A stretch of 38,557 nucleotides of DNA, taken from positions 1-38,557 of the forward strand of contig CAKZVK010000159.1 in assembly GCA_937921825.1 (NCBI GenBank), given 5' to 3'. Position numbers and translations under genes: made by a program. Positions 31,688 through 38,557 of this stretch are shown in pieces. Position 1 is the stretch's first letter, and each line of letters begins with the position of its first letter. The notes below the pieces were generated by a model, which searched no databases, had not been told where the DNA came from, and saw only the letters and a list, made by a program, of their open reading frames with translations. Origin of the DNA: an uncultured Saprospiraceae bacterium. GTDB lineage: Bacteria; Bacteroidota; Bacteroidia; Chitinophagales; Saprospiraceae.

Positions 31688-31835
31688 CTATCGTTTTTAA
31701 TTTTCAGAAAGAAGCAAGGTAGCTAAAACTGATAATAAATGTTTTGGTTTAACAACTATAGCAGGTCGAAGGATAAGAAGAGTATCTACATCGTCCGTTA
31801 CTAAACAAAAGATAGTGAGTTAGTCAATATGCAGT

Positions 31836-32672
31836 CTATGAGAGAGTAGTAGAGGCGTCCAATTTTTGGATTTCCTTTATCACCTCATCAAAAGCGACCA
31901 TCAGACCATAGCCAGAATTCTCTACATGTGGTGGCTTGAAACGATTATTGAGCCAGGGCACAAATTTGGAAACGATACCTGCTAGGTATCTTTTATCGCT
32001 CATCTTTAATCCTTTCTCTGTCTGCTCGACTCTTTTCTCAGTAATAAAAACTGGTCCGCCACTATTACCAGGATAGACGGCACAATCAATGACAATTGTA
32101 CGATTAGGATTCTTACCACTGACGATTCCCTTTCTGACTAGTGGCTTATTGAAGTTGAAGGCATTAGTCGGAATCATAGCCAGAGCTTTAGGATACCCGA
32201 TGACATACAGGTCTTCTGCTATCTCTATATCAGCATAGGGCTTAATCATACTGAGATGTGCAGAATTGATATTCAGATTTGGGCTCAGCTTAGTGACTCC
32301 TTCCACTAGATCCAACTTGCCATTGGCTATATCGGCTAGTTTGAAAACACAAACATCATGCGTATGGCTGAAGCTGATCTGATTATTTTTAAAAAGTATT
32401 GTTAGATCTACTCGCACACGATCTGCAGATTCGAAATCAGAATCTCTCGAATATGATAAGATATTCACTACTGGGCTGATGAGATTAAAGGCCTTGATCT
32501 TTTTAGTCTGTGGATCTTGCTGCGCCTTCCAGAATACATGTCTCGCTGTGACCAGATATATCGCGGACGCTGTTGCCAGATAAAGACCTGAACCATAGCC
32601 CTTACCGATTTGGATAAGTACGGCTAGACTTATAAGGTCCGACTGAAAAGAATTTGTGGTAGTACTCTGCAT
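31836..32672 (-). CDS. trypsin-like serine protease without signal peptide
   Basis: A 278-residue protein with a chymotrypsin-fold catalytic triad: His45 in LVTARHVF, Asp106 in HTHDVCVFKL and Ser204 in PGNSGGPVF. ERV/DegP-type supporting blocks are EDLYVIGYPKA and LAGIVSKFVPWL. There is no PDZ domain and no N-terminal export signal, so it is probably cytosolic, unlike most DegP relatives. It lies 93 bp downstream of the histone-like HNH gene on the same strand, separated by a terminator. Signal-less trypsin-like proteases are sometimes parts of conflict systems; nothing nearby proves that here. Confidence 0.8.
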   Translation of the reverse strand: MQSTTTNSFQSDLISLAVLIQIGKGYGSGLYLATASAIYLVTARHVFWKAQQDPQTKKIKAFNLISPVVNILSYSRDSDFESADRVRVDLTILFKNNQISFSHTHDVCVFKLADIANGKLDLVEGVTKLSPNLNINSAHLSMIKPYADIEIAEDLYVIGYPKALAMIPTNAFNFNKPLVRKGIVSGKNPNRTIVIDCAVYPGNSGGPVFITEKRVEQTEKGLKMSDKRYLAGIVSKFVPWLNNRFKPPHVENSGYGLMVAFDEVIKEIQKLDASTTLS

Positions 32673-32712
32673 TGATTTATTCGATATTGTTACCCTATTA
32701 GGGGGTAATAAA

Positions 32713-32740
32713 AAACCCCAGTCTTTGTGGACTGAGGTTT
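32713..32740 (-). terminator. rho-independent terminator of the histone-like HNH gene
   Basis: AAACC-C-CAGTC / GACTG-A-GGTTT forms an 11-bp stem with one mismatch and a 6-nt loop. On the minus strand it is followed by TTTTTTATT. It separates the HNH chimera from the downstream protease gene. Confidence 0.7.
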
Positions 32741-32765
32741 CTGTTTCTTAGATAAATGTGGTTAT

Positions 32766-33605
32766 CTATATTTTCACATGGCTCCAGTTTTCACCAGAGG
32801 CAATTCTATTGATCTGTGTAATAGAAACACCATACTTGTTAGCAAGAGAAGTTTTAGTCTTGTTACCCGCTTTCAGTACTTTCTTGATAGTTCTTACTTT
32901 TGCTTCAGTAAGTTTAGAGTTGTACCCTCCTTTTCTATCTAGACCTTCAAAGGTTCCTAGCTTCTTATGCAGTTTAGACCATTCGTCTCTACTCGCCCAC
33001 ATAATATTCTTTGCTTTGTTGTTTTTCTTATTACCATCTTTGTGGCATACTACAACTTGATTTTTCTTCTTCTTATCGAGGAATAAATCAGCAACTAATC
33101 TATGTACATAGAATGTCTGTCTAGACCCACCTTCTAACTTGATGTTGAACTGGTGGTAACCGCCCTTAGTGTAAGTCCCTTTGATAAGGTGCTCATTCTT
33201 AGACTTTTTGTCTACACTTTTGATTCTACCATTACTAGAAATCATGTAGTACATTCTCTTAGTCGTACCGTTTGATTTCACTTTTTTCCAAACCTCAGAC
33301 TTAAGAGATTTTACAATTACTGGCTCAGATTTTTTAGCTGCCGTCTTTTTCTTCGGAGCTGCTTTTCTTGCAGTCGTTTTCTTAGGCGTTACTTTTTTAG
33401 TAACTCTCTTTTTAGGAGCTGCTTTTTTAGCTGCTGCCTTTTTCTTTGGAGCTGCTTTCTTTGCAGTCGTTTTCTTTGCAGTTACTTTTTTAGTAACCTT
33501 CTTTTTAGGAGCTGCTTTCTTTGCTGCTGCTTTTTTTACAACTTTCTTTTTAGCTGCTGCTTTTTTAGCGGGCTTTTTCTTAGCCACTTTTTTCTTTGCT
33601 GCCAT
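32766..33605 (-). CDS. histone H1-like tail fused to NUMOD4/HNH endonuclease and HTH segments
   Basis: A 279-residue chimera. Residues 1-92 are almost entirely Lys, Ala, Pro, Thr and Val (AAKKKVAKKKPAKK and so on), like bacterial histone H1-type proteins and eukaryotic H1 tails. About 100-135 is NUMOD4-like (SEVWKKV, then MYYMISSNGRIKSVDKK). About 165-205 is an HNH_3 nuclease (FYVHRLVADLFL and then VVVCHKDGNKKNNKAKNIMW). Residues 228-275 form a small helix-turn-helix of the type that follows HNH domains in homing enzymes (SKLTEAKVRTIKKVLKAG, LANKYGVSITQINRIASG). The catalytic His188 and downstream Asn residues are present. The basic tail contains a 31-residue tandem duplication. Not inside an intron or intein here. 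Confidence 0.8.
   Translation of the reverse strand: MAAKKKVAKKKPAKKAAAKKKVVKKAAAKKAAPKKKVTKKVTAKKTTAKKAAPKKKAAAKKAAPKKRVTKKVTPKKTTARKAAPKKKTAAKKSEPVIVKSLKSEVWKKVKSNGTTKRMYYMISSNGRIKSVDKKSKNEHLIKGTYTKGGYHQFNIKLEGGSRQTFYVHRLVADLFLDKKKKNQVVVCHKDGNKKNNKAKNIMWASRDEWSKLHKKLGTFEGLDRKGGYNSKLTEAKVRTIKKVLKAGNKTKTSLANKYGVSITQINRIASGENWSHVKI
33330..33515 (-). repeat. two 93-bp tandem units in the histone-like tail
   Basis: Residues 31-61 and 62-92 of the chimera are the same 31-residue unit with four changes (AAPKKKVTKKVTAKKTTAKK versus AAPKKRVTKKVTPKKTTARK). The basic tail therefore grew by in-frame duplication, and its length may vary between strains. Confidence 0.8.
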
Positions 33606-33962
33606 TTTTTTTTAATTATTCTAATTAGTAATAAAGCTTTGTGCCTACGAAGTTATGAATACTTAGTGAAAAAGTCCATATATACAGGCATATGTAAGCA
33701 ATAGGTAGGGTTAACGGATAATATTTCTAAAAAAATAACCTAACTACCCTAACGGTATTGGCAAAAATCTTGCCACTAAATAAGGCATAAGAGCTGTTTC
33801 AACAAGGACTCCAAACGGTTCTATATAATGGCTTTTGTTCTCCTTTATCCATAATCGAACATGGAAAACAACAGTTAGTTTGACAATGCTAGACATAGCT
33901 AATAAGCAATATGCACTAATATAAAATGCGTAACTTTAAGTCTTACACCTAGCAAATAATCG
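33606..33962. other. intergenic region between HNH chimera and SRPBCC gene
   Basis: About 355 bp of AT-rich divergent upstream sequence. A small hairpin TGGCAA-AAATC-TTGCCA lies at 33759-33775. TAGGGTTAACGG near 33710 and ACCCTAACGG near 33746 are partly complementary. TAACTTTA just upstream of the SRPBCC gene is one base off the -7 consensus. No gene was recognised. Confidence 0.45.
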
Positions 33963-34391
33963 ATGAAATTCAGCTGCTCCGTAGAAATTGAATTGCCGAG
34001 ATCTCGAGTGATAGAACTCTTTGATAATCCAGATAATATGCGCCACTGGCAAGATGGTTTTTTATCTTTCACAACTCTATCTGGAGAGCCAGGTAAGGCT
34101 GGTACTACTTCAAAGGTTCGATATAAGACTGTCGAGCTCACAGAAACCATAATAGAAAATCAATTGCCACTGTCACTACTTTGCAGCTACGAGGGCTCTT
34201 GGGGAAAGAATATGATGCATAATTACTTTGAAGAATTATCACCAAACAAGACGCTGTGGAGGTCTGATCTAGACTATGTAGAGATGAAAGGATTCATGAT
34301 GAGAATAATGAAAACTTTGATGCCGAGCATGTTCAGAAAACAAACGCAAAAATGGATGGACCAATTCAAAGTGTTTGCTGAAAGCCAATAA
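33963..34391 (+). CDS. SRPBCC/START-like family protein
   Basis: A 142-residue cytoplasmic protein with the SRPBCC helix-grip pattern. It begins MKFSCSVEIELPRSRVIELF followed by DNPDNMRHWQDGFLS. The middle beta strands read KVRYKTVELTETIIENQLP, and the long C-terminal helix is rich in Met (MRIMKTLMPSMFRKQTQKWM). Such proteins bind hydrophobic ligands in a deep cavity; the ligand is unknown. It ends 13 bp before the T9SS type B protein gene, so the two may be cotranscribed. Confidence 0.8.
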   Translation: MKFSCSVEIELPRSRVIELFDNPDNMRHWQDGFLSFTTLSGEPGKAGTTSKVRYKTVELTETIIENQLPLSLLCSYEGSWGKNMMHNYFEELSPNKTLWRSDLDYVEMKGFMMRIMKTLMPSMFRKQTQKWMDQFKVFAESQ

Positions 34392-34404
34392 GAACCAAGC
34401 CAAG

Positions 34405-36252
34405 ATGATTAAAAAAATAGCACTTATACTATTCCTCTATAGTCTGTCACTGATATCAGTCTGTGCACAACAGCTATGTGATGGAAATCTAGGTGTAAAT
34501 ATTTTTGAAGATGGTTCTTTTGGTTCTGGTACTGCCAATGTCATAACTGTAGATCCTCAGATAGCACCAGGCTATATCTATCGACCTGATGCTAATGCCC
34601 CAATGGATGGATTCTATAATATCACTAATGATATTTCTCAATGGAATTTTGTGTACGATTCCTGGATAAAAATACCAGACAATAGCGATGATCCTAACGG
34701 CTATATGATGGTAGTGAATGCCAGTTTTGAACCTGGTCTTTTCTATGAAAAAGAAGTCGATGGACTGTGTGAGAATACCTTATATGAATTCTCTACCGAT
34801 GTCATCAATCTGATCAGAATCCCCGTAAGCAATCATATAGAACCCAATATAGATTTTCTGATTAATGATATAGTCCAGTTCTCGTCAGGTGATGTACCCC
34901 AAGATGCTGAGTGGCATAAGTATGGCTTCACCTTTACAACAGAGCCTGGTCAAACCTCCGTAAAGTTATCTCTCAGAAATAATGCTCCTGGTGGTATAGG
35001 TAATGATTTAGCACTAGATAATATTCGATTTCAGGCTTGTGGGCCAGCAGCTTTTATAACTGCAGATGAGACAATCTTTGTATGTGAATCTGATAATAAC
35101 CCTGTAGAAATTCGTGCAGAAATCGCCGCAGCTAATCAAGCCTTGCAATGGCAACTCAGCCTAGATAGTATCAGCTGGATGGATATAGCAGAAGCTACTG
35201 AAGAATTTGTATTCCACGAACTCTTCGATGTGGGTAAATATTATTACAGATATATCTCCGCTGGAACTGCCTCAGAATTACAAAATGAAAAATGTAGAAT
35301 CATATCAGATGTCTTAACAGTAGAAGTGCTACCACTGGACTATGAAGTCTATGATACTATCTGCTTTAATGAGAGCTATAGCTTTGGCGGCCAGATCTTG
35401 GATATGACTGGGTCCTACTATGAAGAATTCACCTCTATACGAGGTTGTGATTCATTTGTAGATTTAAATCTCTTCGTCTTAGAACAGGAGAGCTTAGAAT
35501 TAGACACTGTACTCATAGATCCCCTCTGCCATGATAGTGCAGATGGTTCTATAGAGATTAATGTACTTAATGGGAACAACCAACCTTATACTTTTGCCAT
35601 CAATGAAGTCACTACACAGATAAACATCTTTAACGGTCTCACATCAGGCAACTACACTATCACGATTACAAACAATAGAGGCTGTGCAGAAGAGGTGCTA
35701 CTGACCCTAGATCAACCCGATGAACTAATCATACAACTGCCCGATGATACCCTCATCAACCTAGGAGAAAGTCTAGAGGTAGAAGTACAGATCAATCAGA
35801 CCATTACTGACCTCATCTGGGACCCACTCGATACTAGTCCGTGTGGGACTTGTCTGGAGTTCAGTTTTATACCCCTACTTTCGCAAAACTATACCGCAGA
35901 AGCTACTAATGAAAATGGATGTAAGGCCTCGGATGCCTTCCAAGTGATAATCAATATTGATAATCTAAAAATCTATATACCTAATATCATCAGTCCACGT
36001 CTCTCTGGTCCTGATAATATTTTTACAATCGGTGCCCAAGAGGGACTCATCTCCCAAGTTGTAGACTTTTCTGTCTATGATAGATGGGGGAGTCTTGTAC
36101 ATCGGACTGAGAACTCTACTGACCTCAGTCTATGGGATGGACGTATTAATAACAACTTGGCCCTCCCTGGCGTCTATGTGTACCTGCTGACCTTAGAGCT
36201 AATAGATGGAAACGAATACTTCTTCTCTGATGATTTTCTTCTGATAAGATAA
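34405..36252 (+). CDS. T9SS type B cargo protein with SprB-type repeat (gliding motility-associated C-terminal domain)
   Basis: A 615-residue exported protein from the ATG at 34405 (MIKKIALILFLYSLSLISVC, a signal peptide); an earlier TTG-initiated reading is unlikely. The N-terminal 200 residues contain a jelly-roll-like region seen in Bacteroidota surface proteins (CENTLYEFSTDVINL). One SprB-type repeat is at about residues 371-440 (PLCHDSADGSIEINVLNGNN to TITITNNRGCAEEVLLTLDQ). The last 95 residues are the CHU_C/gliding C-terminal domain (VYDRWGSLVHRTEN, NLALPGVYVYLLTLELIDG), the type B sorting signal for secretion by the type IX system, often with SprF-like help. Confidence 0.88.
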   Translation: MIKKIALILFLYSLSLISVCAQQLCDGNLGVNIFEDGSFGSGTANVITVDPQIAPGYIYRPDANAPMDGFYNITNDISQWNFVYDSWIKIPDNSDDPNGYMMVVNASFEPGLFYEKEVDGLCENTLYEFSTDVINLIRIPVSNHIEPNIDFLINDIVQFSSGDVPQDAEWHKYGFTFTTEPGQTSVKLSLRNNAPGGIGNDLALDNIRFQACGPAAFITADETIFVCESDNNPVEIRAEIAAANQALQWQLSLDSISWMDIAEATEEFVFHELFDVGKYYYRYISAGTASELQNEKCRIISDVLTVEVLPLDYEVYDTICFNESYSFGGQILDMTGSYYEEFTSIRGCDSFVDLNLFVLEQESLELDTVLIDPLCHDSADGSIEINVLNGNNQPYTFAINEVTTQINIFNGLTSGNYTITITNNRGCAEEVLLTLDQPDELIIQLPDDTLINLGESLEVEVQINQTITDLIWDPLDTSPCGTCLEFSFIPLLSQNYTAEATNENGCKASDAFQVIINIDNLKIYIPNIISPRLSGPDNIFTIGAQEGLISQVVDFSVYDRWGSLVHRTENSTDLSLWDGRINNNLALPGVYVYLLTLELIDGNEYFFSDDFLLIR

Positions 36253-36253
36253 G

Positions 36254-36940
36254 TCAGTCGCGCATGCGCACCTTCTGTACTTCAAATTCATACTGAGTAG
36301 CATGAGGGTTTTCTGTGCTATAAATGACTAGTTCACAGCGACCCTCTATCAGTAAGCGTTCGAAGTGTACATCATAAGAACCACTCTCTCCAGGAGAGAT
36401 AAAGTCTTCTCCTAGGGTATAGTCTTCGAGATAGATAATTTGATCTTCTATAGAGCCTTGTGCAGCATTGTATTGTCGCCTCTCCTCCATAATGTCTGCT
36501 GCCCTAACTGTACCCTGTATCACTGCATCTGTCGGCGTTCCTCCTGCAATAATTCTAGTGACAACATTGAGTCCAGAAAAGACCACACTGGTAGCAGTGT
36601 TCGCTTGTTTTTCATATTGTAACTGTTCTTGCTCAGCAACTAGATCTTGTATGAGTTGTTCTTTTCTGATCGGTGCTATATTCCCTCTCCGACTCCTTTC
36701 ATGTCGAGTTCTGAGCTCTACATCCCTCTCTGATACAAATAAGGTATCCTGAGAGTTGTTCTCTATATCTATCTGAAAAGTAATGTACTGAAAAGCATCG
36801 CCCACATAATGGGTCCGGATATCTATGTCTGAATTAGCACTTTTGCGATCTGTTTCTATAAGGTAGGCTTCCTGTACTAATACCTTTCTAGAACAGGAAG
36901 ATAGGAGTAAGAGACTGAGGAGGAATAGGTGATTTTTCAT
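36254..36940 (-). CDS. hypothetical lipoprotein
   Basis: About 228 residues from the ATG at 36940 (MKNHLFLLSLLLLSSCSRK), which gives a clean lipoprotein signal; an upstream in-frame ATG at 36979 adds 13 residues before the signal and is less likely. The mature part has a beta-rich segment (YITFQIDIENNSQDTLFVSE) resembling a DUF4352/Ig-like strand pattern. A charged coiled-coil stretch (EEQLIQDLVAEQEQLQYEKQ region) and a second beta part ending in YEFEVQKVRMRD follow. No family was recognised. It is convergent with the T9SS type B gene with one base between the stops. Confidence 0.6.
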   Translation of the reverse strand: MKNHLFLLSLLLLSSCSRKVLVQEAYLIETDRKSANSDIDIRTHYVGDAFQYITFQIDIENNSQDTLFVSERDVELRTRHERSRRGNIAPIRKEQLIQDLVAEQEQLQYEKQANTATSVVFSGLNVVTRIIAGGTPTDAVIQGTVRAADIMEERRQYNAAQGSIEDQIIYLEDYTLGEDFISPGESGSYDVHFERLLIEGRCELVIYSTENPHATQYEFEVQKVRMRD

Positions 36941-36989
36941 GGTATACAAGTGAGTTGGCAATACAGATATAAATAGCAACCTGCGTATG

Positions 36990-37009
36990 CAATACGTTAA
37001 CTGTTAATT
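36990..37009 (-). repeat. upstream repeat copy A (shared with 37991-38010)
   Basis: CAATACGTTAACTGTTAATT, identical over 20 bp to the copy at 37991. It lies 49 bp upstream of the lipoprotein start. On the minus strand it ends in GTATTG, which could supply a -33 TTG element. Confidence 0.5.
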
Positions 37010-37069
37010 TATAAGTTTAGGTAATTACAAAAAGTGAATCCTTCAATTATAGAATAGTTAATGATATAT

Positions 37070-37930
37070 CTATAGTTTCACTAATTTGGAATGAGAAAGA
37101 ACTTGATTCCTTTTGTCCAAAACAATTAGATAGTAAATCCCAGATGGAAATTCAACAATGTCCAAGAAATTGGTTTCTGAGTCTAAGTCCATCTCTAAAA
37201 CTAATTCACTTTGTGAGTTGAAAATACTTAAGTACTCTGTCGAATTTGACTGTCTTATAACGTTTATATGACCATAAGTAGGATTCGGATATAGAACCAG
37301 GTTCTGATTATCTGCACTATTTATGGTTGAGGAAGCAAACATTGAAAACCTTTCACAAATACTTGGATCTGAAAATGGGGAAAGATGAATTTGTCCATTC
37401 ATATCATTAATACAACTAAAGTAGGTGCTATAACCTGAATCAGCTTTTGTGAAATCAAATCCTGTAAATTGAGAACCAATACCTTCTATGTATAACTCAG
37501 ACTCAGGTGAGACACCGTCTGGTGCCTTTAGACTATAAGTCTTTCTGGTTTTATTGTCATTGAATATTGTATCTCCAATAGCAACGACCTCTGTCTTTCT
37601 GCCATGCACTGTTAGTGAATCGCCGATACTGACATCAAAGTCAAACAGAAGTCTTTTTGAATCACAAGTATCAACTATCATCACTTTACCATCGTCTATA
37701 TCTAGATAAATATTTTCGCCGTATGAAGTGTTGAATCTCAAAACTGATTCCCCACAGTATAATGTATCAGAGTCGAAGTATAAAGACATGTTCGCATCAG
37801 GAGCTTCTGCCGTGTTGATTGCAACCATGATTATTTCATAACCTGGTAATGAGAACAACTCTCTGGTAGACTGTCCGTAAATAAAGTTTGTTGATATTAG
37901 TATTGCAATAACGAGTTTAAAGTAATTCAT
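37070..37930 (-). CDS. T9SS type A sorting-domain protein
   Basis: A 286-residue exported protein with a signal peptide (MNYFKLVIAILISTNFIYGQ). The central region (about 25-200) is beta-rich with no recognised domain; it has two cysteine pairs (CGESVL, CDSKRL, CINDMN, CERFSM). The C-terminal 75 residues are a type A sorting domain: LVLYPNPTYGHINV at its start, then LSIFNSQSELVLEMDL and FPSGIYYLIVLDKRNQVLSH SKLVKL, so secretion through the type IX system is expected. It shares a 20-bp upstream repeat with the neighbouring lipoprotein gene. Confidence 0.85.
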   Translation of the reverse strand: MNYFKLVIAILISTNFIYGQSTRELFSLPGYEIIMVAINTAEAPDANMSLYFDSDTLYCGESVLRFNTSYGENIYLDIDDGKVMIVDTCDSKRLLFDFDVSIGDSLTVHGRKTEVVAIGDTIFNDNKTRKTYSLKAPDGVSPESELYIEGIGSQFTGFDFTKADSGYSTYFSCINDMNGQIHLSPFSDPSICERFSMFASSTINSADNQNLVLYPNPTYGHINVIRQSNSTEYLSIFNSQSELVLEMDLDSETNFLDIVEFPSGIYYLIVLDKRNQVLSHSKLVKL

Positions 37931-37990
37931 TTTGTTTTGTTTTGGTCTACTCCTCTTGTGCTACAAAATACTACTATCAAGCACTGTATA

Positions 37991-38010
37991 CAATACGTTA
38001 ACTGTTAATT
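37991..38010 (-). repeat. upstream repeat copy B (shared with 36990-37009)
   Basis: The second copy of CAATACGTTAACTGTTAATT, 60 bp upstream of the T9SS type A gene. A TATTTTG sequence lies 20 nt downstream of its TTG on the minus strand, close to a -7 box. Confidence 0.5.
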
Positions 38011-38144
38011 ATAGCAAGAAATATAGGCCAATGAAGAATGTCTCCTATAATACCTTACCTTCGATTAGGTAAGCTCCTCTAAACAACTTAGACACCTTAT
38101 TGTTAGAGCCCTTTAGAAAAAACTAAAATCTATCATTCTACACT

Positions 38145-38557
38145 ATGTACGATCATTTATTACCTTACTTAAGATTCTTGTTCTGTCTGTCTATAATTCT
38201 AACAGCTAATACTTACAGTTACTCTCAAAGCACCAGCGATATGAATGCCATTACCAAAGGAGAAAAACTCATCGAAAAAGCAGTTCGTGTACATGGTGGT
38301 GAAAAATATGCACAGGCTCATTTTCAATTTGTGTTTAGAGATAAAACGTATTCTTTTCACAACAGTGCAGATGGTTATAACTATACCCTGAACTATAACC
38401 AAGGTGAGAATCAGATCTATGATGTATTAGATAACAATAGTTTTAGCAGAACGGTAAATGGTGAACTTACTACCCTATCTGCTAAAAAACATAGTGGCTA
38501 TAAAGAGTCCCTTAACTCAGTAATCTATTTTGCCTTACTGCCTTACAAACTCTTAGA
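38145..38557 (+). CDS. DUF6503-like exported protein (C-terminus beyond window)
   Basis: The first 137 codons are visible. An N-terminal hydrophobic segment (PYLRFLFCLSIILTANTYSY) acts as a signal peptide. The following part (LIEKAVRVHGGEKYAQAHFQ, then FVFRDKTYSF, FSRTVNGELTTLSAKKHSGY and SLNSVIYFALLPYKLL) matches the pattern I recall for DUF6503 proteins of Bacteroidota, which have unknown function. The gene is cut by the window end. Confidence 0.6.
   Translation, partial: MYDHLLPYLRFLFCLSIILTANTYSYSQSTSDMNAITKGEKLIEKAVRVHGGEKYAQAHFQFVFRDKTYSFHNSADGYNYTLNYNQGENQIYDVLDNNSFSRTVNGELTTLSAKKHSGYKESLNSVIYFALLPYKLL

Noticed and set aside
32766-33605. Homing endonuclease inside an intron or intein
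   Set aside because: The gene has its own terminator and no interrupted host gene flanks it.
34375-34404. Earlier TTG start for the T9SS type B protein
   Set aside because: It overlaps the SRPBCC gene and puts ten polar residues before an otherwise clean signal peptide.
36260-36269. GCGCATGCGC palindrome as a regulatory site
   Set aside because: It lies inside the 3' end of the lipoprotein coding region and is too short to support a claim.
1-38557. CRISPR array, tRNA or rRNA genes
   Set aside because: No regularly spaced short repeats and no tRNA or rRNA signatures were seen by eye on either strand.

Overview
The window looks like chromosome of a Bacteroidota bacterium. Three kinds of evidence support this. 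There are type IX secretion sorting domains of both type A (37070-37930) and type B (34405-36252). Several -7 boxes of the form TAnnTTTG lie just upstream of genes. The gene families are typical of the phylum: an Ig-like lipoprotein, DUF885, FAS1 repeats, DUF937, DUF6503-like and RAYT/REP elements. The AT-rich composition and family mix would suit a Saprospiria-like lineage, but that is a guess. No rRNA or tRNA was recognised.

Layout. 1-3.6 kb: start of lptB, a large Ig-like lipoprotein, an orphan Xre antitoxin with a decayed toxin remnant, and xerD, all on the minus strand. 3.8-5.7 kb: a divergent DinB/HxlR pair with a palindromic operator candidate, then a DUF1629-like protein. 5.7-14.3 kb: DUF885 peptidase, prfC, Hsp20, selO, a triple FAS1 protein and an MltD-like lytic transglycosylase whose promoter sits between two matching inverted repeats. 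14.5-18.3 kb: a tight pheS-hisS-gatA translation operon. 18.4-22.3 kb: O-antigen ligase-like protein, TSUP permease, a small Arg/Tyr-rich exported protein and an outer-membrane protein.

22.5-25.1 kb is the accessory segment. It holds a truncated rhuM, a RAYT transposase fragment and a protein joining a cyclodeaminase-like (FTCD_C) domain to an ImmA/IrrE metallopeptidase. These lie between two ~111-bp direct repeats carrying a REP-type palindrome. A related palindrome occurs at 3.8 kb. A 1070-aa UvrD-type helicase with an AddB-like nuclease domain and Fe-S cysteines follows directly. The FTCD_C-ImmA/IrrE fusion is my best candidate for an undescribed system.

28.6-38.5 kb: an Asp-box beta-propeller protein, DUF937, a signal-less trypsin-like protease, a chimera of a histone H1-like tail with NUMOD4/HNH and HTH segments, a SRPBCC protein, two T9SS cargo proteins, a lipoprotein, and the start of a DUF6503-like protein running off the window.

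All family assignments come from reading motifs and recalling families; no database search was run.
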